51,459 bases of DNA from an uncultured Bacilli bacterium (GTDB taxonomy: Bacteria; Bacillota_I; Bacilli_A; RF39; UBA660). Shown here piece after piece: positions 23,201 through 30,418 of this stretch. Made by a program: the position numbers and the translations under genes. Location of the stretch: assembly GCA_944329425.1 (NCBI GenBank), contig CALVIG010000003.1:1-51459 (forward strand), in the 5' to 3' direction. The notes beneath the pieces were generated by a model that ran no database searches, was not told the DNA's origin, and saw only the letters and a list, made by a program, of their open reading frames with translations. The number at the start of each line of letters is the position of its first letter. Position 1 is the stretch's first letter.

Positions 23201-24808
23201 AAAGGAAAGCAAATCAATGAATGGATTGATCCTACATACTTTGAAACAAGTTATGATATAAATATTCCTTCAGGAACGGAAAAAGAGGTAAGTGTTTTAA
23301 TACAAGCAACATCAACAACTGAAATCCAGGATGCCTCAACGGCTAGCTTAAGAACCACAACTAGAAAAATAACGTATCAAAATAACGAAATAATATCACA
23401 CGGTTTATACACTAAGAATACTGCGATTTCAAAAGAAACAAGCTTTGATGTAAATACCAAATTATATAATAATAGCAAAACCGATAAACAAAATCTAGAA
23501 ATTGTTACATTACTTCCTTATAATGACGTAAGTAACGAAGATTCTTATACGGGTTCTTATACAATTTCTAATTTACCGGCGGGAGCTTTATGTAGTACCA
23601 ATTTACCAACGTTAATTGCTGATAATGACAAATTAGTTTCTGACCAAGAGATTTCTTGGGAAGATTGTTCTAAGTATGAATCGGATGGTTATTTGGGAGT
23701 AACCGCAATAAAAGTAAACGGTATAAATTTAAAGAGTGGTCAAATTTATGATCAAAGTATTATTATTACGCCAACTGCTAACAAAACGGGAGACGTTTAT
23801 AACGTTAATTCATACTTAATAATGCCAGTTACTACTGAAGGTGCGTCAAAAAAACAAGTTATTAATTCGAAAAAATTAAAAGTTGAAGTAATTAGTAAGC
23901 AGATAACTGGAACGGTTTGGGAAGACTTTGATTCAAATGGTATTATGGATAATAGCGAAAAGAAAGTGTCTGGTGTAACTTTAAAATTATATGATGCATC
24001 AACTGATGAACTTATAAAAACAACAACGTCTGATGAGAAAGGCAAGTACAGTTTAACTGATTTAGAACCAGGAACTTATTATGTAGTAGCTGAATATAAC
24101 ACCGCAAAGTATGGTATATCTCCTTATCAAGTTACTCTTGATAAGTCAGTTACTTCATCATTTACTACTTTTGATGATAAGACGGAAGAAGACGATAAAG
24201 AAACAAAAGAAGTTGATGAAACTGAAGAAAATGAAGAAGAAAACGCCGAGGAACCAATAAGCGTAATTAGGACCGAAAACATAGAAATAACCGACAATAC
24301 TAGGACGGTTAGAAACATTAACTTAGGATTGGCACTAAGAAAAGTCTATACGGTAAAATTAAGAAAATATGTTACGCGAGCTATAACAACCAATAATTTA
24401 GGTGTTTCAACAATAAAAGAATATGGTAATGCAACTTTAGCTAAATTAGATGTAAAAGATATTAGTAATTTAAGTATAAAAGTTGTGTATACAATAGAAT
24501 TAGAAAATACAGGATATTATCCAGGTTACATATATGCTGTTAAAGATTATGTTCCAGATGGTATGGAGTTTAATCCTGATTATGAAGAAAACGCCGGTTG
24601 GGTGATGACTGATTATGGTTATTTAGAAAACGATTCTTTATTTGATGAATTAGTACAAGCTGGTGAGAAAAAGTATCTTACGGTTGCGTTTGATATTGTA
24701 AGAAAAGAAGCAGGTTCTTTTGTAAATTATGCTGAAGTAGAAGATGATGATTTACAAATCTTAGTTGTAGGTGGAAGTAAGAGCGAAGAAGGTGATAATA
24801 ATGAGTAA
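20270..24808 (+). CDS. Large membrane-anchored surface protein with Ig-like, SdrD_B and DUF11-like domains
   Basis: A 1512-residue extracellular protein. ATG 20270 is chosen for its TGGAGG site (20255-20260); an upstream extension would be unrelated. Residues 1-31 are basic and cytoplasmic, 33-54 form one membrane helix, and the rest is outside. Three DUF5011/Ig-like modules follow (about 328-417, 427-530 and 535-625; VGDTYTEYGV, GTYTVSYE, VGEYKITYTITD and RTVKV motifs), then long beta-rich repeats, an SdrD_B/Cna_B-type domain from about 1212 (GTVWEDFDSNGIMDNSEK, GKYSLTDLEPGTYYVVAEY), an acidic spacer (about 1305-1330) and a DUF11-like domain (ENTGYYPGYIYAVKDYVPDGM). There is no LPXTG. Cysteines come in close pairs. 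The ORF ends inside the next gene (8-base overlap), so both are coupled. A role in adhesion is inferred. Confidence 0.85.
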   Translation: MNMTKTDFKKRLKDWFIIQRIRLLNFMKEHKYISAFIGVFLMSCVVALVVYASNNDEYNGKVNVSASVVQKSVSSNDEIKSIKSFSTLVYDLSYSLSISDLPQDETEVRDEVIIEASFDASIDADWFVADQEANYDISEKDGKKILTVTMYQIRVGDTINKQLYLKVKNIPNNKEITTNFKIKEGTSDSFKDLGTKTVTIESQKVDLTAKIVPGSAYKSDDYSGGRYAPFGIIVGFDKSSYQSMEGLYFDENLELVLEPIQEVNGVVSQIELENSNSKYFGLYDRSSNLLNAMPHYKQDFSQYSVYNSGTVESLNKSLAGVSGVVSENKNPDLYLIGDKEISLEVGDTYTEYGVATKENGSATCKNSDSSCKRIIKDESGSEIKETEITSKEGTYTVSYEYFTQTGSTTIFRTVKVSAKTTKEVNGNVYALRGNNNMTILKGSGVSYKELGISKNGKILLNYDSVITYNDEPVTDVDESKVGEYKITYTITDDSKEELPEGGTEEPTEDENSDETGNTDNTFTLIRTVKVVDAKYTKAQTLNAKTIYAPSDGSFKTPIVYLDDEEVECTSKNNCSVKYYNPTTEEETSINNNVAGTYVAKYEIKDKNGFVLRSTNTVNIQTKYSLVIKGIKSDGSMTLYGDNFIALGSYFVTAKSNREEGITSDIIVKLKIGNVISDSVINENYSKGIKENKLTFNTDTDGSLTELSNSDFLAYGEEAILRSTFSYSSDGDDNIKTLTTTVPIGLATTTAFNPTAPFYMLEYGDAQSAEPYYINEEVKDKLTEVKYYACEMDESKAECNEGTERVYDSFATLSDDLNKNTKLKLAYLTYTLEDIKPGTKVDFRVRVGTNVGNHAGEVKLTSTSTFEEKQENGQYETKTITNTNNASVNVTAFKARTKLFVDGSEQDIIINGANTNKSIWSIYPTVTLPAEKVNTNVAGIHELSEIRITVTLPEGLNYVYNENYDIPTVNGKTLTYVLKGKQINEWIDPTYFETSYDINIPSGTEKEVSVLIQATSTTEIQDASTASLRTTTRKITYQNNEIISHGLYTKNTAISKETSFDVNTKLYNNSKTDKQNLEIVTLLPYNDVSNEDSYTGSYTISNLPAGALCSTNLPTLIADNDKLVSDQEISWEDCSKYESDGYLGVTAIKVNGINLKSGQIYDQSIIITPTANKTGDVYNVNSYLIMPVTTEGASKKQVINSKKLKVEVISKQITGTVWEDFDSNGIMDNSEKKVSGVTLKLYDASTDELIKTTTSDEKGKYSLTDLEPGTYYVVAEYNTAKYGISPYQVTLDKSVTSSFTTFDDKTEEDDKETKEVDETEENEEENAEEPISVIRTENIEITDNTRTVRNINLGLALRKVYTVKLRKYVTRAITTNNLGVSTIKEYGNATLAKLDVKDISNLSIKVVYTIELENTGYYPGYIYAVKDYVPDGMEFNPDYEENAGWVMTDYGYLENDSLFDELVQAGEKKYLTVAFDIVRKEAGSFVNYAEVEDDDLQILVVGGSKSEEGDNNE

Positions 24809-27062
24809 TAAATTAATAAAAAATTTAAGCTTAATTTTCGTAATGTTAATAACCTTCTTTGGTTTTACTAATAATGTCTTAGGTGCTGAAAAAGTTAGAA
24901 CTAGAGCAATTTATCCAAAACCTTACAACGAAATTTACTTTACCATGAATAAAATAAAAAATGGTTCAACAGGAACTCATACTTTGAATACCGGAATTTA
25001 TACAATTAACGGAAGGCATGCTTATTGTATAGAACCAGGAGTTGAGATAAAAGGAACTAGTGGATATATATCAAGCAATGGTAAATCATTAAGTTCATAT
25101 ACCGGTGGTTACTTTACTAAAGACACTGGAAGTTGGCAGTTCGTGGCAAATGATACTGGTACTGATAACGATAGAAGAAAGTTAATATCATATATTTTAA
25201 CATTTGCACAAAACGAGGGTAACATTGCTGAAGGTACTTATAATAATCCTAACTGGTCAAATATTGCAAAAGATATAGCAAAAAGATATCAAACAAGTAA
25301 ATTAAGTAACACGTATAAAATATTTGCGGCTCAAGGGATGATTTGGGAAGTTGTTGTAGGAGAAAGAAAAAGTTTTAACCACGAATGGCCAGAGTATGGT
25401 CCTACTTGTAGCTTTTATAACGTTATAAATGGTAAAAATAATTGTAATAAAGCTAATACAACTGATATAAAAAACGAATATAATCGAATTGTAAGTGCAA
25501 TACAAAATTCTTTTTATAAAGCGCCTGGAGAATCAAGTGGTGGAAAAATATTTAAACCAGGTGGTTCTGAAAACGTTGTACCTTTATCTTGGGATGCTAC
25601 TAAGAAAAAATACACTCTAACAATTTATGATACTAATTTTAAATATTGGGAAGTTATTAAGTCAACAAATGCAACTTCTGCGGGATTAGAAGTTTCAATC
25701 GGCTCAAATTATATAACAATTTCAAGTAGTGACCCTATTAGTCAAGATGCTGCAAAACGTGTTGGAATTAAAATATATAATAAGAATAATAATGATTCAA
25801 CGGTTTACATCGATAGTAATTTGCAAGACGTGGTTGTTCTTGGTGGCGCAACCAGGGAATTATACATAAAAGTATATACTCCTAAATATCAAATTAAGAT
25901 AAATAAAAAAGCAGAATTAGATGGCAAAACATTAAGTGGCGCAAAGTTTAATGTGTGTACTAATAGTTCATGTACCAACGTATTAGGTACCATAACAACG
26001 GGTAGTGATGGTACGGCTGTATATAAAAATATTCCGTCACCTGGAACATATTATGTAAAAGAAATAGAAGCTCCGGACGGATATGAATTAGATCCTACTC
26101 CGCATGCAGTAACTGTTACTTCGTCAAATGTTGCTGGTTCAACTAGTTATGGTTCAATTAATATTAGTGATAAAAACAAAGAATTTAATTTGACAAAATT
26201 GTCTGTGGACGAAGATGGTAATTCCGTAATTTTGGATGATGGTTGTGGTACCGATAATTATACGGGCCCAGAATTTGAAATCAAAGAAAATGGTAATAGT
26301 TTGTATTTCAAGGAATTAAGTCCTGGTGTATATGATTATGCAAGTAAAGAAACTGAAGGTGCGGTAACAAAGTTAAAAACATGTAAAGGTAAACTTAAAG
26401 TTTATACTTTGCCAAATTGTAGTTATACAATTACCGAAACTAAAGCCCCAGAAGGTCTTACTTTACCTTCAAATCCAACTAAAACAATTAACGTATGTGG
26501 TTCCGACAAAAACGTTTCTTTTACCAATGGATTTGCTGGACTTGAATTTCAAAAGAAGGATGAAGATGGAAACTTCATATCTGGAGGTAAATTCTCTTTA
26601 CAAAAGAAAGAAAATAACGTTTATAAAGACGTTTTATTGAAAGAAGTAGGAGAAGGTTCTTACGTTTATGACACAAATTTAAAAGAAACTGATGAAGGTG
26701 CAACATACATAATAACTACTACTGATGGTGAACCGGAAGGTGAGCAAAAAGGAATAGCTAGAATTACTAATCTTCCTCCTGGAGAATATAGAATTTCCGA
26801 AAAGGAAGCTCCAGAAGATTTTGAACTTATAGAAGATAAAGATTCTAAAGCTCTAGTAACCATAAAAGATAGTGATAAAGGTGATTATTATTTAGTTGAA
26901 ATGATCGACCAAAAAATTAATAAAAATGGTAGTGAAGCATCAGCTGAATTAGTTGTAACCATCACTACTGGTAGAAACGTTCCAAACTACGTTTTGATTA
27001 TTTCCGTATTATCAGTATTATTAATAATAGCGATAATATTAAGAAAAAGAATAAAAAAATAG
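24801..27062 (+). CDS. Thioester-domain and Cna_B-domain surface adhesin
   Basis: The 753-residue protein has a signal peptide (cleavage likely after LGA, residue 29), then a thioester (TQXA-like) domain: Cys76 in AYCIEPG and Gln178 in AAQGMIWEV are the residues expected to form the internal Cys-Gln thioester that lets such adhesins bond covalently to host amines. Three Cna_B/SpaA domains follow (about 360-450, 460-578 and 581-705), each with a YVKEIEAPDGY, YTITETKAPEGL or YRISEKEAPEDF motif carrying the isopeptide Glu. A membrane helix (about 729-747) and the tail RKRIKK end the protein, without a canonical LPXTG. ATG 24801 follows GGTGAT (24791-24796) and overlaps the upstream gene by 8 bases. 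Thioester and isopeptide bonds are inferred from the motifs. Confidence 0.86.
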   Translation: MSNKLIKNLSLIFVMLITFFGFTNNVLGAEKVRTRAIYPKPYNEIYFTMNKIKNGSTGTHTLNTGIYTINGRHAYCIEPGVEIKGTSGYISSNGKSLSSYTGGYFTKDTGSWQFVANDTGTDNDRRKLISYILTFAQNEGNIAEGTYNNPNWSNIAKDIAKRYQTSKLSNTYKIFAAQGMIWEVVVGERKSFNHEWPEYGPTCSFYNVINGKNNCNKANTTDIKNEYNRIVSAIQNSFYKAPGESSGGKIFKPGGSENVVPLSWDATKKKYTLTIYDTNFKYWEVIKSTNATSAGLEVSIGSNYITISSSDPISQDAAKRVGIKIYNKNNNDSTVYIDSNLQDVVVLGGATRELYIKVYTPKYQIKINKKAELDGKTLSGAKFNVCTNSSCTNVLGTITTGSDGTAVYKNIPSPGTYYVKEIEAPDGYELDPTPHAVTVTSSNVAGSTSYGSINISDKNKEFNLTKLSVDEDGNSVILDDGCGTDNYTGPEFEIKENGNSLYFKELSPGVYDYASKETEGAVTKLKTCKGKLKVYTLPNCSYTITETKAPEGLTLPSNPTKTINVCGSDKNVSFTNGFAGLEFQKKDEDGNFISGGKFSLQKKENNVYKDVLLKEVGEGSYVYDTNLKETDEGATYIITTTDGEPEGEQKGIARITNLPPGEYRISEKEAPEDFELIEDKDSKALVTIKDSDKGDYYLVEMIDQKINKNGSEASAELVVTITTGRNVPNYVLIISVLSVLLIIAIILRKRIKK

Positions 27063-27083
27063 CAATAAATTTGCTATTTTTTT
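27054..27083 (+). terminator. Intrinsic terminator of the surface-protein operon
   Basis: 12-bp stem (27054-27065 with 27071-27082) and a T-rich 3' arm. The 3' arm also contains the -35-like TTGCTA used by the next promoter. Confidence 0.8.
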
Positions 27084-27100
27084 ATTTAATATGGTAAAAT
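27071..27100 (+). promoter_or_regulatory. Promoter of spoVG
   Basis: TTGCTA (27071-27076) and TAAAAT (27095-27100) are 18 bases apart, with TGG before the -10 (extended -10). The -35 lies in the 3' arm of the preceding terminator. In Bacillus spoVG is a sigma-H target; this looks like a sigma-A-type promoter. Confidence 0.5.
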
Positions 27101-27132
27101 TAAGGTATATTTGTTAATTAAGGAGTGATCTT

Positions 27133-27390
27133 ATGGAAATAACAAGCGTTTCTGTTCAAAAAGAACAAAAGGATAATTCAAGAATGATTGGTTATGCCGA
27201 AATAGTTTTTGATAATTGTTTAAAGGTAAATGGTATTAGAATTATAAAGGGTAATACGAGAATATTTGCAGCAATGCCAAATAAAAAGTTGCAAGATGGA
27301 AAATATAAAGATTATGTACATCCAATAAATTCAGAATTAAGAAGAAAAATCGATGATGCTGTAGAGGAAGCTTATAATAAAGCTGAATAA
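27133..27390 (+). CDS. spoVG: SpoVG family nucleic-acid-binding regulator
   Basis: SpoVG is a small DNA/RNA-binding regulator that affects septation, sporulation and, in staphylococci and Listeria, virulence and cell-wall genes. The 85-residue product has MEITSVSVQKEQKDNSRMIGYAEI, NCLKVNGIRIIKGN, the diagnostic FAAMPNKKLQDGKYKDYVHPIN and a C-terminal helix, in the family order and length. AAGGAGTGATC (27120-27130) is nearly a perfect anti-16S match, predicting high expression. It has its own promoter and is followed by the yabP-yabQ-divIC segment. Confidence 0.95.
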   Translation: MEITSVSVQKEQKDNSRMIGYAEIVFDNCLKVNGIRIIKGNTRIFAAMPNKKLQDGKYKDYVHPINSELRRKIDDAVEEAYNKAE

Positions 27391-27444
27391 CTACAATATA
27401 ATCATATTTTTCTTTTTTTTTTATATACTTTAACAGGAGGACTT

Positions 27445-27735
27445 ATGAATAAAGACACTGATAAAGTAGAATTAATGAATCATAACATAACCATTAACGA
27501 GAGACAAAACCTTTTAATAAGTGGTATAACAAAAATTGATAGTTTTGATAACGAGGAATTTCTTTTGGAAACAAGTGCAGGACCATTAGGAGTAAAGGGG
27601 AAAGATTTAGAAATAATAAAACTTGATACATATGAAGGAACCATAATGATTAAAGGAATTATTGATGGGCTTACCTACCTTGATTCTGGTAAAACAAAAA
27701 AAGAAAATTCAATGATAACAAGGTTGTTTAAATAA
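27445..27735 (+). CDS. yabP: Sporulation protein YabP
   Basis: YabP is a conserved spore-former protein of unclear biochemistry, needed for efficient sporulation in Bacillus. The 96-residue product aligns along its whole length: NHNITINERQNLLISGITKIDSFDNEEFLLETSAGPLGVKG and YEGTIMIKGIIDGLTYLD, ending RLFK. The FDNEEFLLET block is the family hallmark. AGGAGG (27435-27440) precedes ATG 27445. Its stop overlaps the yabQ start (TAATG), and yabP-yabQ-divIC is the Bacillus order. The AT-rich leader (27391-27434) may hold a sporulation promoter that I cannot define. Confidence 0.92.
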   Translation: MNKDTDKVELMNHNITINERQNLLISGITKIDSFDNEEFLLETSAGPLGVKGKDLEIIKLDTYEGTIMIKGIIDGLTYLDSGKTKKENSMITRLFK

Positions 27736-28010
27736 TGGGATTAGAAAATCAGTTTAAAGTTATTTTTTATTCTTTTATATATGGGATGTTTTTTCTCGTG
27801 ACTTTAAGGTTAATGAAATTGATTAAAATAAGAAAAAAGATTTTAAAAATAATAATTGAATTCTTTTTTTGCTTTATACATGTTATTATTTTTTATTTTT
27901 TATTATATAAAATTAATTATGGTAGTCTTAATTATTATATGATTATTTTTTTAATATTTGGTGGTTTATTTTGTCAATTGCTTTACTTTAAAGACAATAA
28001 TCGCTTTTAA
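27735..28010 (+). CDS. yabQ: Spore cortex membrane protein YabQ
   Basis: YabQ is a small multi-pass membrane protein needed for cortex formation in Bacillus. The 91-residue product has about three membrane helices (residues 8-25, 37-56 and 66-83), the first bearing FYSFIYGMFFLVTLRLMKLI, and is rich in Ile, Phe and Tyr. The assignment rests on its coupling to yabP (one-base overlap), its place before divIC, size and topology, and weak sequence resemblance. It is shorter than the Bacillus protein. Confidence 0.78.
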   Translation: MGLENQFKVIFYSFIYGMFFLVTLRLMKLIKIRKKILKIIIEFFFCFIHVIIFYFLLYKINYGSLNYYMIIFLIFGGLFCQLLYFKDNNRF

Positions 28011-28027
28011 AATACAAAAAAAAGTTG

Positions 28028-28033
28028 TATAAT
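28028..28033 (+). promoter_or_regulatory. Candidate -10 for divIC
   Basis: TATAAT (28028-28033) lies about 20 bases before the GGGGTGAT ribosome-binding site of divIC. The sequence 17 bases upstream is a weak -35 (TTTTAA). A 6-bp hairpin overlaps the -10. Confidence 0.4.
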
Positions 28034-28053
28034 ACACATAATGGGGTGATAAG

Positions 28054-28344
28054 ATGGGAAATAAATTAACTTATAAAGAACGTCGAAGGATCGTATTAAT
28101 TTCAATTTTTTGCACGTTTATTATTTCTTTATCAATAATATCATCCGTTAGTAATATATTTAAAATAAGTGAAAAAAACAAAGAAAAAGAGATTTTAACG
28201 GAACAGTTAAAAAGTCTAGAGGAAGAAGAAAAAACATTATCAGATGATGTAGAAAAATTAAAAAATCCTGAATATGCTGCAAGGTATGCTAGAGAAAAAT
28301 ATTTATATTCAAAAAATGGAGAAAAAATTTTAAAAATAGATTAA
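28054..28344 (+). CDS. divIC: Cell division protein DivIC (FtsB-like)
   Basis: Bitopic septum protein that with FtsL and DivIB joins the divisome to septal wall synthesis. The 96-residue product has a basic cytoplasmic start (KLTYKERRR), one membrane helix (about residues 13-32), a coiled coil (about 36-67, SEKNKEKEILTEQLKSLEEEEK) and the family LKNPEYAARYAREKYLYSKNGEKIL end, matching the NPxYxEeyAR motif of DivIC/FtsB. GGGGTGAT (28043-28050) is the ribosome-binding site. In Bacillus it also follows yabQ. Confidence 0.93.
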   Translation: MGNKLTYKERRRIVLISIFCTFIISLSIISSVSNIFKISEKNKEKEILTEQLKSLEEEEKTLSDDVEKLKNPEYAARYAREKYLYSKNGEKILKID

Positions 28345-28366
28345 CAAGGTTTTTCCTTGTTTTTTG
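28343..28366 (+). terminator. Intrinsic terminator of divIC
   Basis: 7-bp stem (28343-28349 with 28355-28361), 5-base loop, T run to 28366. The divIC stop codon is at the base of the stem. Confidence 0.75.
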
Positions 28367-28385
28367 TGTTTTCTTGTGATTTAAT
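28357..28385 (+). promoter_or_regulatory. Promoter of mrnC-rlmB
   Basis: TTGTTT (28357-28362), in the 3' arm of the divIC terminator, is 17 bases from TTTAAT (28380-28385), which has TGA directly before it. The predicted start of transcription, near 28392, lies at the first possible start codon of mrnC. Confidence 0.5.
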
Positions 28386-28389
28386 ACTA

Positions 28390-28779
28390 ATGGATGTGAA
28401 GAAAGTGAATGTTAATGAGATTAATGCGGGAATTTTAGCATATTTAGGTGATGCTGTTTATGAATTACAGGTAAGAAACTATTTAATTACAAAAAATATT
28501 TCACACGTAAATAATTTGGATAAAGAGTCTGTAAACTACGTTAGTGCTGTTTCTCAAGCAAGGATTTTAGAGGAATTAATGAAAAAAAACGTATTTAATG
28601 ATGTGGAGCTTTATACAATAAACAGAGCTAGAAATTATAAACCAAATTCCAAACCAAAGCATACGGATATAAAAACTTATAAAAAGGCAACGGCACTAGA
28701 GGCTTTGTTTGGCATGCTATATTTACAAAATAATTATGAAAGAATAAATTTAATTATGAAAGAAATTTTAGGTGATTAA
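28390..28779 (+). CDS. mrnC: Mini-ribonuclease III
   Basis: RNase III-like enzyme without a dsRNA-binding domain that matures 23S rRNA ends in Bacillota. The 129-residue product has LAYLGDAVYELQVRNYL with the catalytic Asp, SAVSQARILEELM, NRARNYKPNSKPKHTDIKTYKKATALEALFGMLYL with the second acidic motif, as in the family. ATG 28390 lacks a ribosome-binding site and may lie at the transcription start; GTG 28405 (124 residues) is an alternative. It follows a terminator and own promoter, and overlaps the rlmB ribosome-binding site. Bacillus carries mrnC-rlmB-yacP-sigH in this order; yacP is missing here. Confidence 0.93.
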   Translation: MDVKKVNVNEINAGILAYLGDAVYELQVRNYLITKNISHVNNLDKESVNYVSAVSQARILEELMKKNVFNDVELYTINRARNYKPNSKPKHTDIKTYKKATALEALFGMLYLQNNYERINLIMKEILGD

Positions 28780-28780
28780 A

Positions 28781-29485
28781 ATGTATGTATATGGAAAAAA
28801 CGTTGCAAAAGAACTAATAAAGAATCAAAGAAAAATAAAAAAAGCTTATTTATATAAAGGAATGGTAGACTCAGCTTTAGAAAGTGAACTATTATCTTTG
28901 GGGGTAAATATAAATTATTTGGATAAAAATGGTCTTAATAAAATTGCAACCGGAAATCATCAAGGAATTGTTTTAGAAATTTCCGACTTTAAATATTTGA
29001 GCGAAACAGAAATGTTTAATAACTTACCCTTAAAACCTTTTATCATAATACTTGATCACGTAGAAGATCCTCATAATTTTGGAGCAATAATACGAACGTC
29101 AGAAGCTGCGGGAGTTGATTATATTATAATTCCAAAAGATAGAAGTGTGAAAGTTAATTCTACGGTTATGAAAACCAGTGTTGGAGCTCTTGATAACGTA
29201 AAAATAGTAGAAGTTACTAATCTAAATAACACGATAAAAAAACTAAAGAAAAAAAACGTATGGATTGTTGGCACTGATATGGAAAATAGTGTTGCGTATG
29301 ATAGCATAGATTACAAAGTTCCTATAGCTTTGGTGATTGGTAGTGAAGGTTTTGGAATGAGCAACCTTGTTAAAAAAAATTGTGATTTTATTGCACGTAT
29401 TCCAATGTATGGAAAAATAAATAGTTTGAATGCTTCGGTTGCGGCAGGAATAATGATATATGAAGTGGTAAGACAACGCAAATAG
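28781..29485 (+). CDS. rlmB: 23S rRNA 2'-O-methyltransferase, TrmH/RlmB family
   Basis: SPOUT methyltransferase expected to methylate the 2'-O of a guanosine in 23S rRNA. The 234-residue product has the substrate-binding N-terminal domain (YGKNVAKELIKNQRKIKKAYLYKG), and the knotted catalytic domain with LDHVEDPHNFGAIIRTSEAAGVDYII, VIGSEGFGMS and IPMYGKINSLNASVAAGIMIYEV, the three SPOUT motifs. ATG 28781 is preferred over the in-frame GTG 28772, which sits in the GGTGAT ribosome-binding site. It starts one base after the mrnC stop. Substrate is by homology; a tRNA target cannot be excluded. Confidence 0.92.
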   Translation: MYVYGKNVAKELIKNQRKIKKAYLYKGMVDSALESELLSLGVNINYLDKNGLNKIATGNHQGIVLEISDFKYLSETEMFNNLPLKPFIIILDHVEDPHNFGAIIRTSEAAGVDYIIIPKDRSVKVNSTVMKTSVGALDNVKIVEVTNLNNTIKKLKKKNVWIVGTDMENSVAYDSIDYKVPIALVIGSEGFGMSNLVKKNCDFIARIPMYGKINSLNASVAAGIMIYEVVRQRK

Positions 29486-29496
29486 GGGGGAAATTA

Positions 29497-30111
29497 ATGC
29501 AAAAACAGTATGAAGATGATTATGAATTACTGTATATGATTTCAGAAAATAACGAAGAAGCTAGTGAGACAATATTTAAAAAATATGAATCAGTTGTTGA
29601 TTATTATGCAAAAAAATATTCGCCATTAGTTGAAGGAAAAGGTTTGGACTACAACGATTTGTATCAAGAGGGTTTAATTGGACTTGATTCCGCAATTAAA
29701 GGTTATAAAGATCAAAAGGATATAAAGTTTTCTACTTTTGCTTTTATTTGCATAAAAAGAAAAATAATAACTGCTGTTAAGATGGCAAACAGAAAAAAGC
29801 ATAGTATATTAAATGAATCATACTCAATTGATTATCATAATGAAGATGATAAGAATGGTTTTGATAACGTTGTTTATAATAATGGTGAAGGCATAGAAGA
29901 TCTTTTGGTTAGCAAAGAAAACATGGAATATTTTAACAAAAGAACTAAAGAAGAGTTAACGGCGTTTGAAAAACAGGTATATGAACTTCGAATTTATGGA
30001 TTTAATTATGAAGAAATATCAAAGAACCTGGGTAAGACAGTTAAATCCATTGAAAGTGCTTTATTTAGGATAAGAATTAAATTACGAAACATATTAAAAG
30101 AAATAAATTGA
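29497..30111 (+). CDS. sigH: RNA polymerase sigma factor SigH
   Basis: Sigma-70-family alternative factor. In Bacillus sigma-H drives early sporulation and stationary-phase genes; in other Bacilli it drives competence. The 204-residue product has region 2 (ISENNEEASETIFKKYESVVDYYAKKY, DLYQEGLIGLDSAIKGYKDQKDIKFSTFAFICIKR) and region 4 (ELTAFEKQVYELRIYGFNYEEISKNLGKTVKSIESALFRIRIKLR), and no ECF-specific features. Identification as SigH rests on its position between rlmB and secE-nusG, where sigH lies in Bacillus. GGGGGGAAATTA precedes ATG 29497. It ends with TGA at 30109, overlapping the secE promoter -35. Confidence 0.87.
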   Translation: MQKQYEDDYELLYMISENNEEASETIFKKYESVVDYYAKKYSPLVEGKGLDYNDLYQEGLIGLDSAIKGYKDQKDIKFSTFAFICIKRKIITAVKMANRKKHSILNESYSIDYHNEDDKNGFDNVVYNNGEGIEDLLVSKENMEYFNKRTKEELTAFEKQVYELRIYGFNYEEISKNLGKTVKSIESALFRIRIKLRNILKEIN

Positions 30112-30136
30112 CTAATTTAAATGTTTGTGCTACTAT
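30108..30136 (+). promoter_or_regulatory. Strong promoter of secE-nusG
   Basis: TTGACT (30108-30113), overlapping the sigH stop, is 17 bases from TACTAT (30131-30136), with TGC before the -10. Both boxes are near consensus and the extended -10 adds strength. No rpmG (L33) gene lies in the 60-base leader, although Bacillus has it here. Confidence 0.78.
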
Positions 30137-30198
30137 TTAATTAGTAAGCACGTAAGTGTTTTTTATTTTGAAATAATAAGAAGGAAAGGAACGTTGTA

Positions 30199-30417
30199 AT
30201 GTCAAAGACAAAAAAGGTAAGAAAACCATTTGAGGTTATAAAGAATTTCTTTTTGGACGTAAAAAAAGAAGCTAAAAAAGTTATTTGGACATCAAAGAAA
30301 AACTTGTTTAAGTATTCGGTTGTAACATTGGTATTTATGATATTTATATGCTTATTTTTTGTTGGAACCGATTTAATCATTGCACTATTATCATATGTAA
30401 AGGAGCTATTTAATTAA
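30199..30417 (+). CDS. secE: Preprotein translocase subunit SecE
   Basis: Clamp subunit of the SecYEG channel. The 72-residue product shows the single-helix Gram-positive form: an amphipathic cytoplasmic helix (KPFEVIKNFFLDVKKEAKKVIWTSKKNL) with the conserved KKVxWPS-like motif (KKVIWTS, Thr replacing Pro), then one membrane helix (about 37-58). GAAGGAAAGGA (30179-30189) is the ribosome-binding site. The nusG start follows one base after the stop, the standard pair. Confidence 0.95.
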   Translation: MSKTKKVRKPFEVIKNFFLDVKKEAKKVIWTSKKNLFKYSVVTLVFMIFICLFFVGTDLIIALLSYVKELFN

Positions 30418-30418
30418 T

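Noticed and set aside
27391-27444. Sigma-E promoter for yabP-yabQ
   Set aside because: The leader is AT-rich and several partial matches exist, none with both boxes at the right spacing.
6871-30111. UGA read as tryptophan (genetic code 4) as in Mycoplasma
   Set aside because: tadA, veg, sigH and the ywiB homologue end at TGA in the family-correct place, and no conserved protein has an internal TGA.
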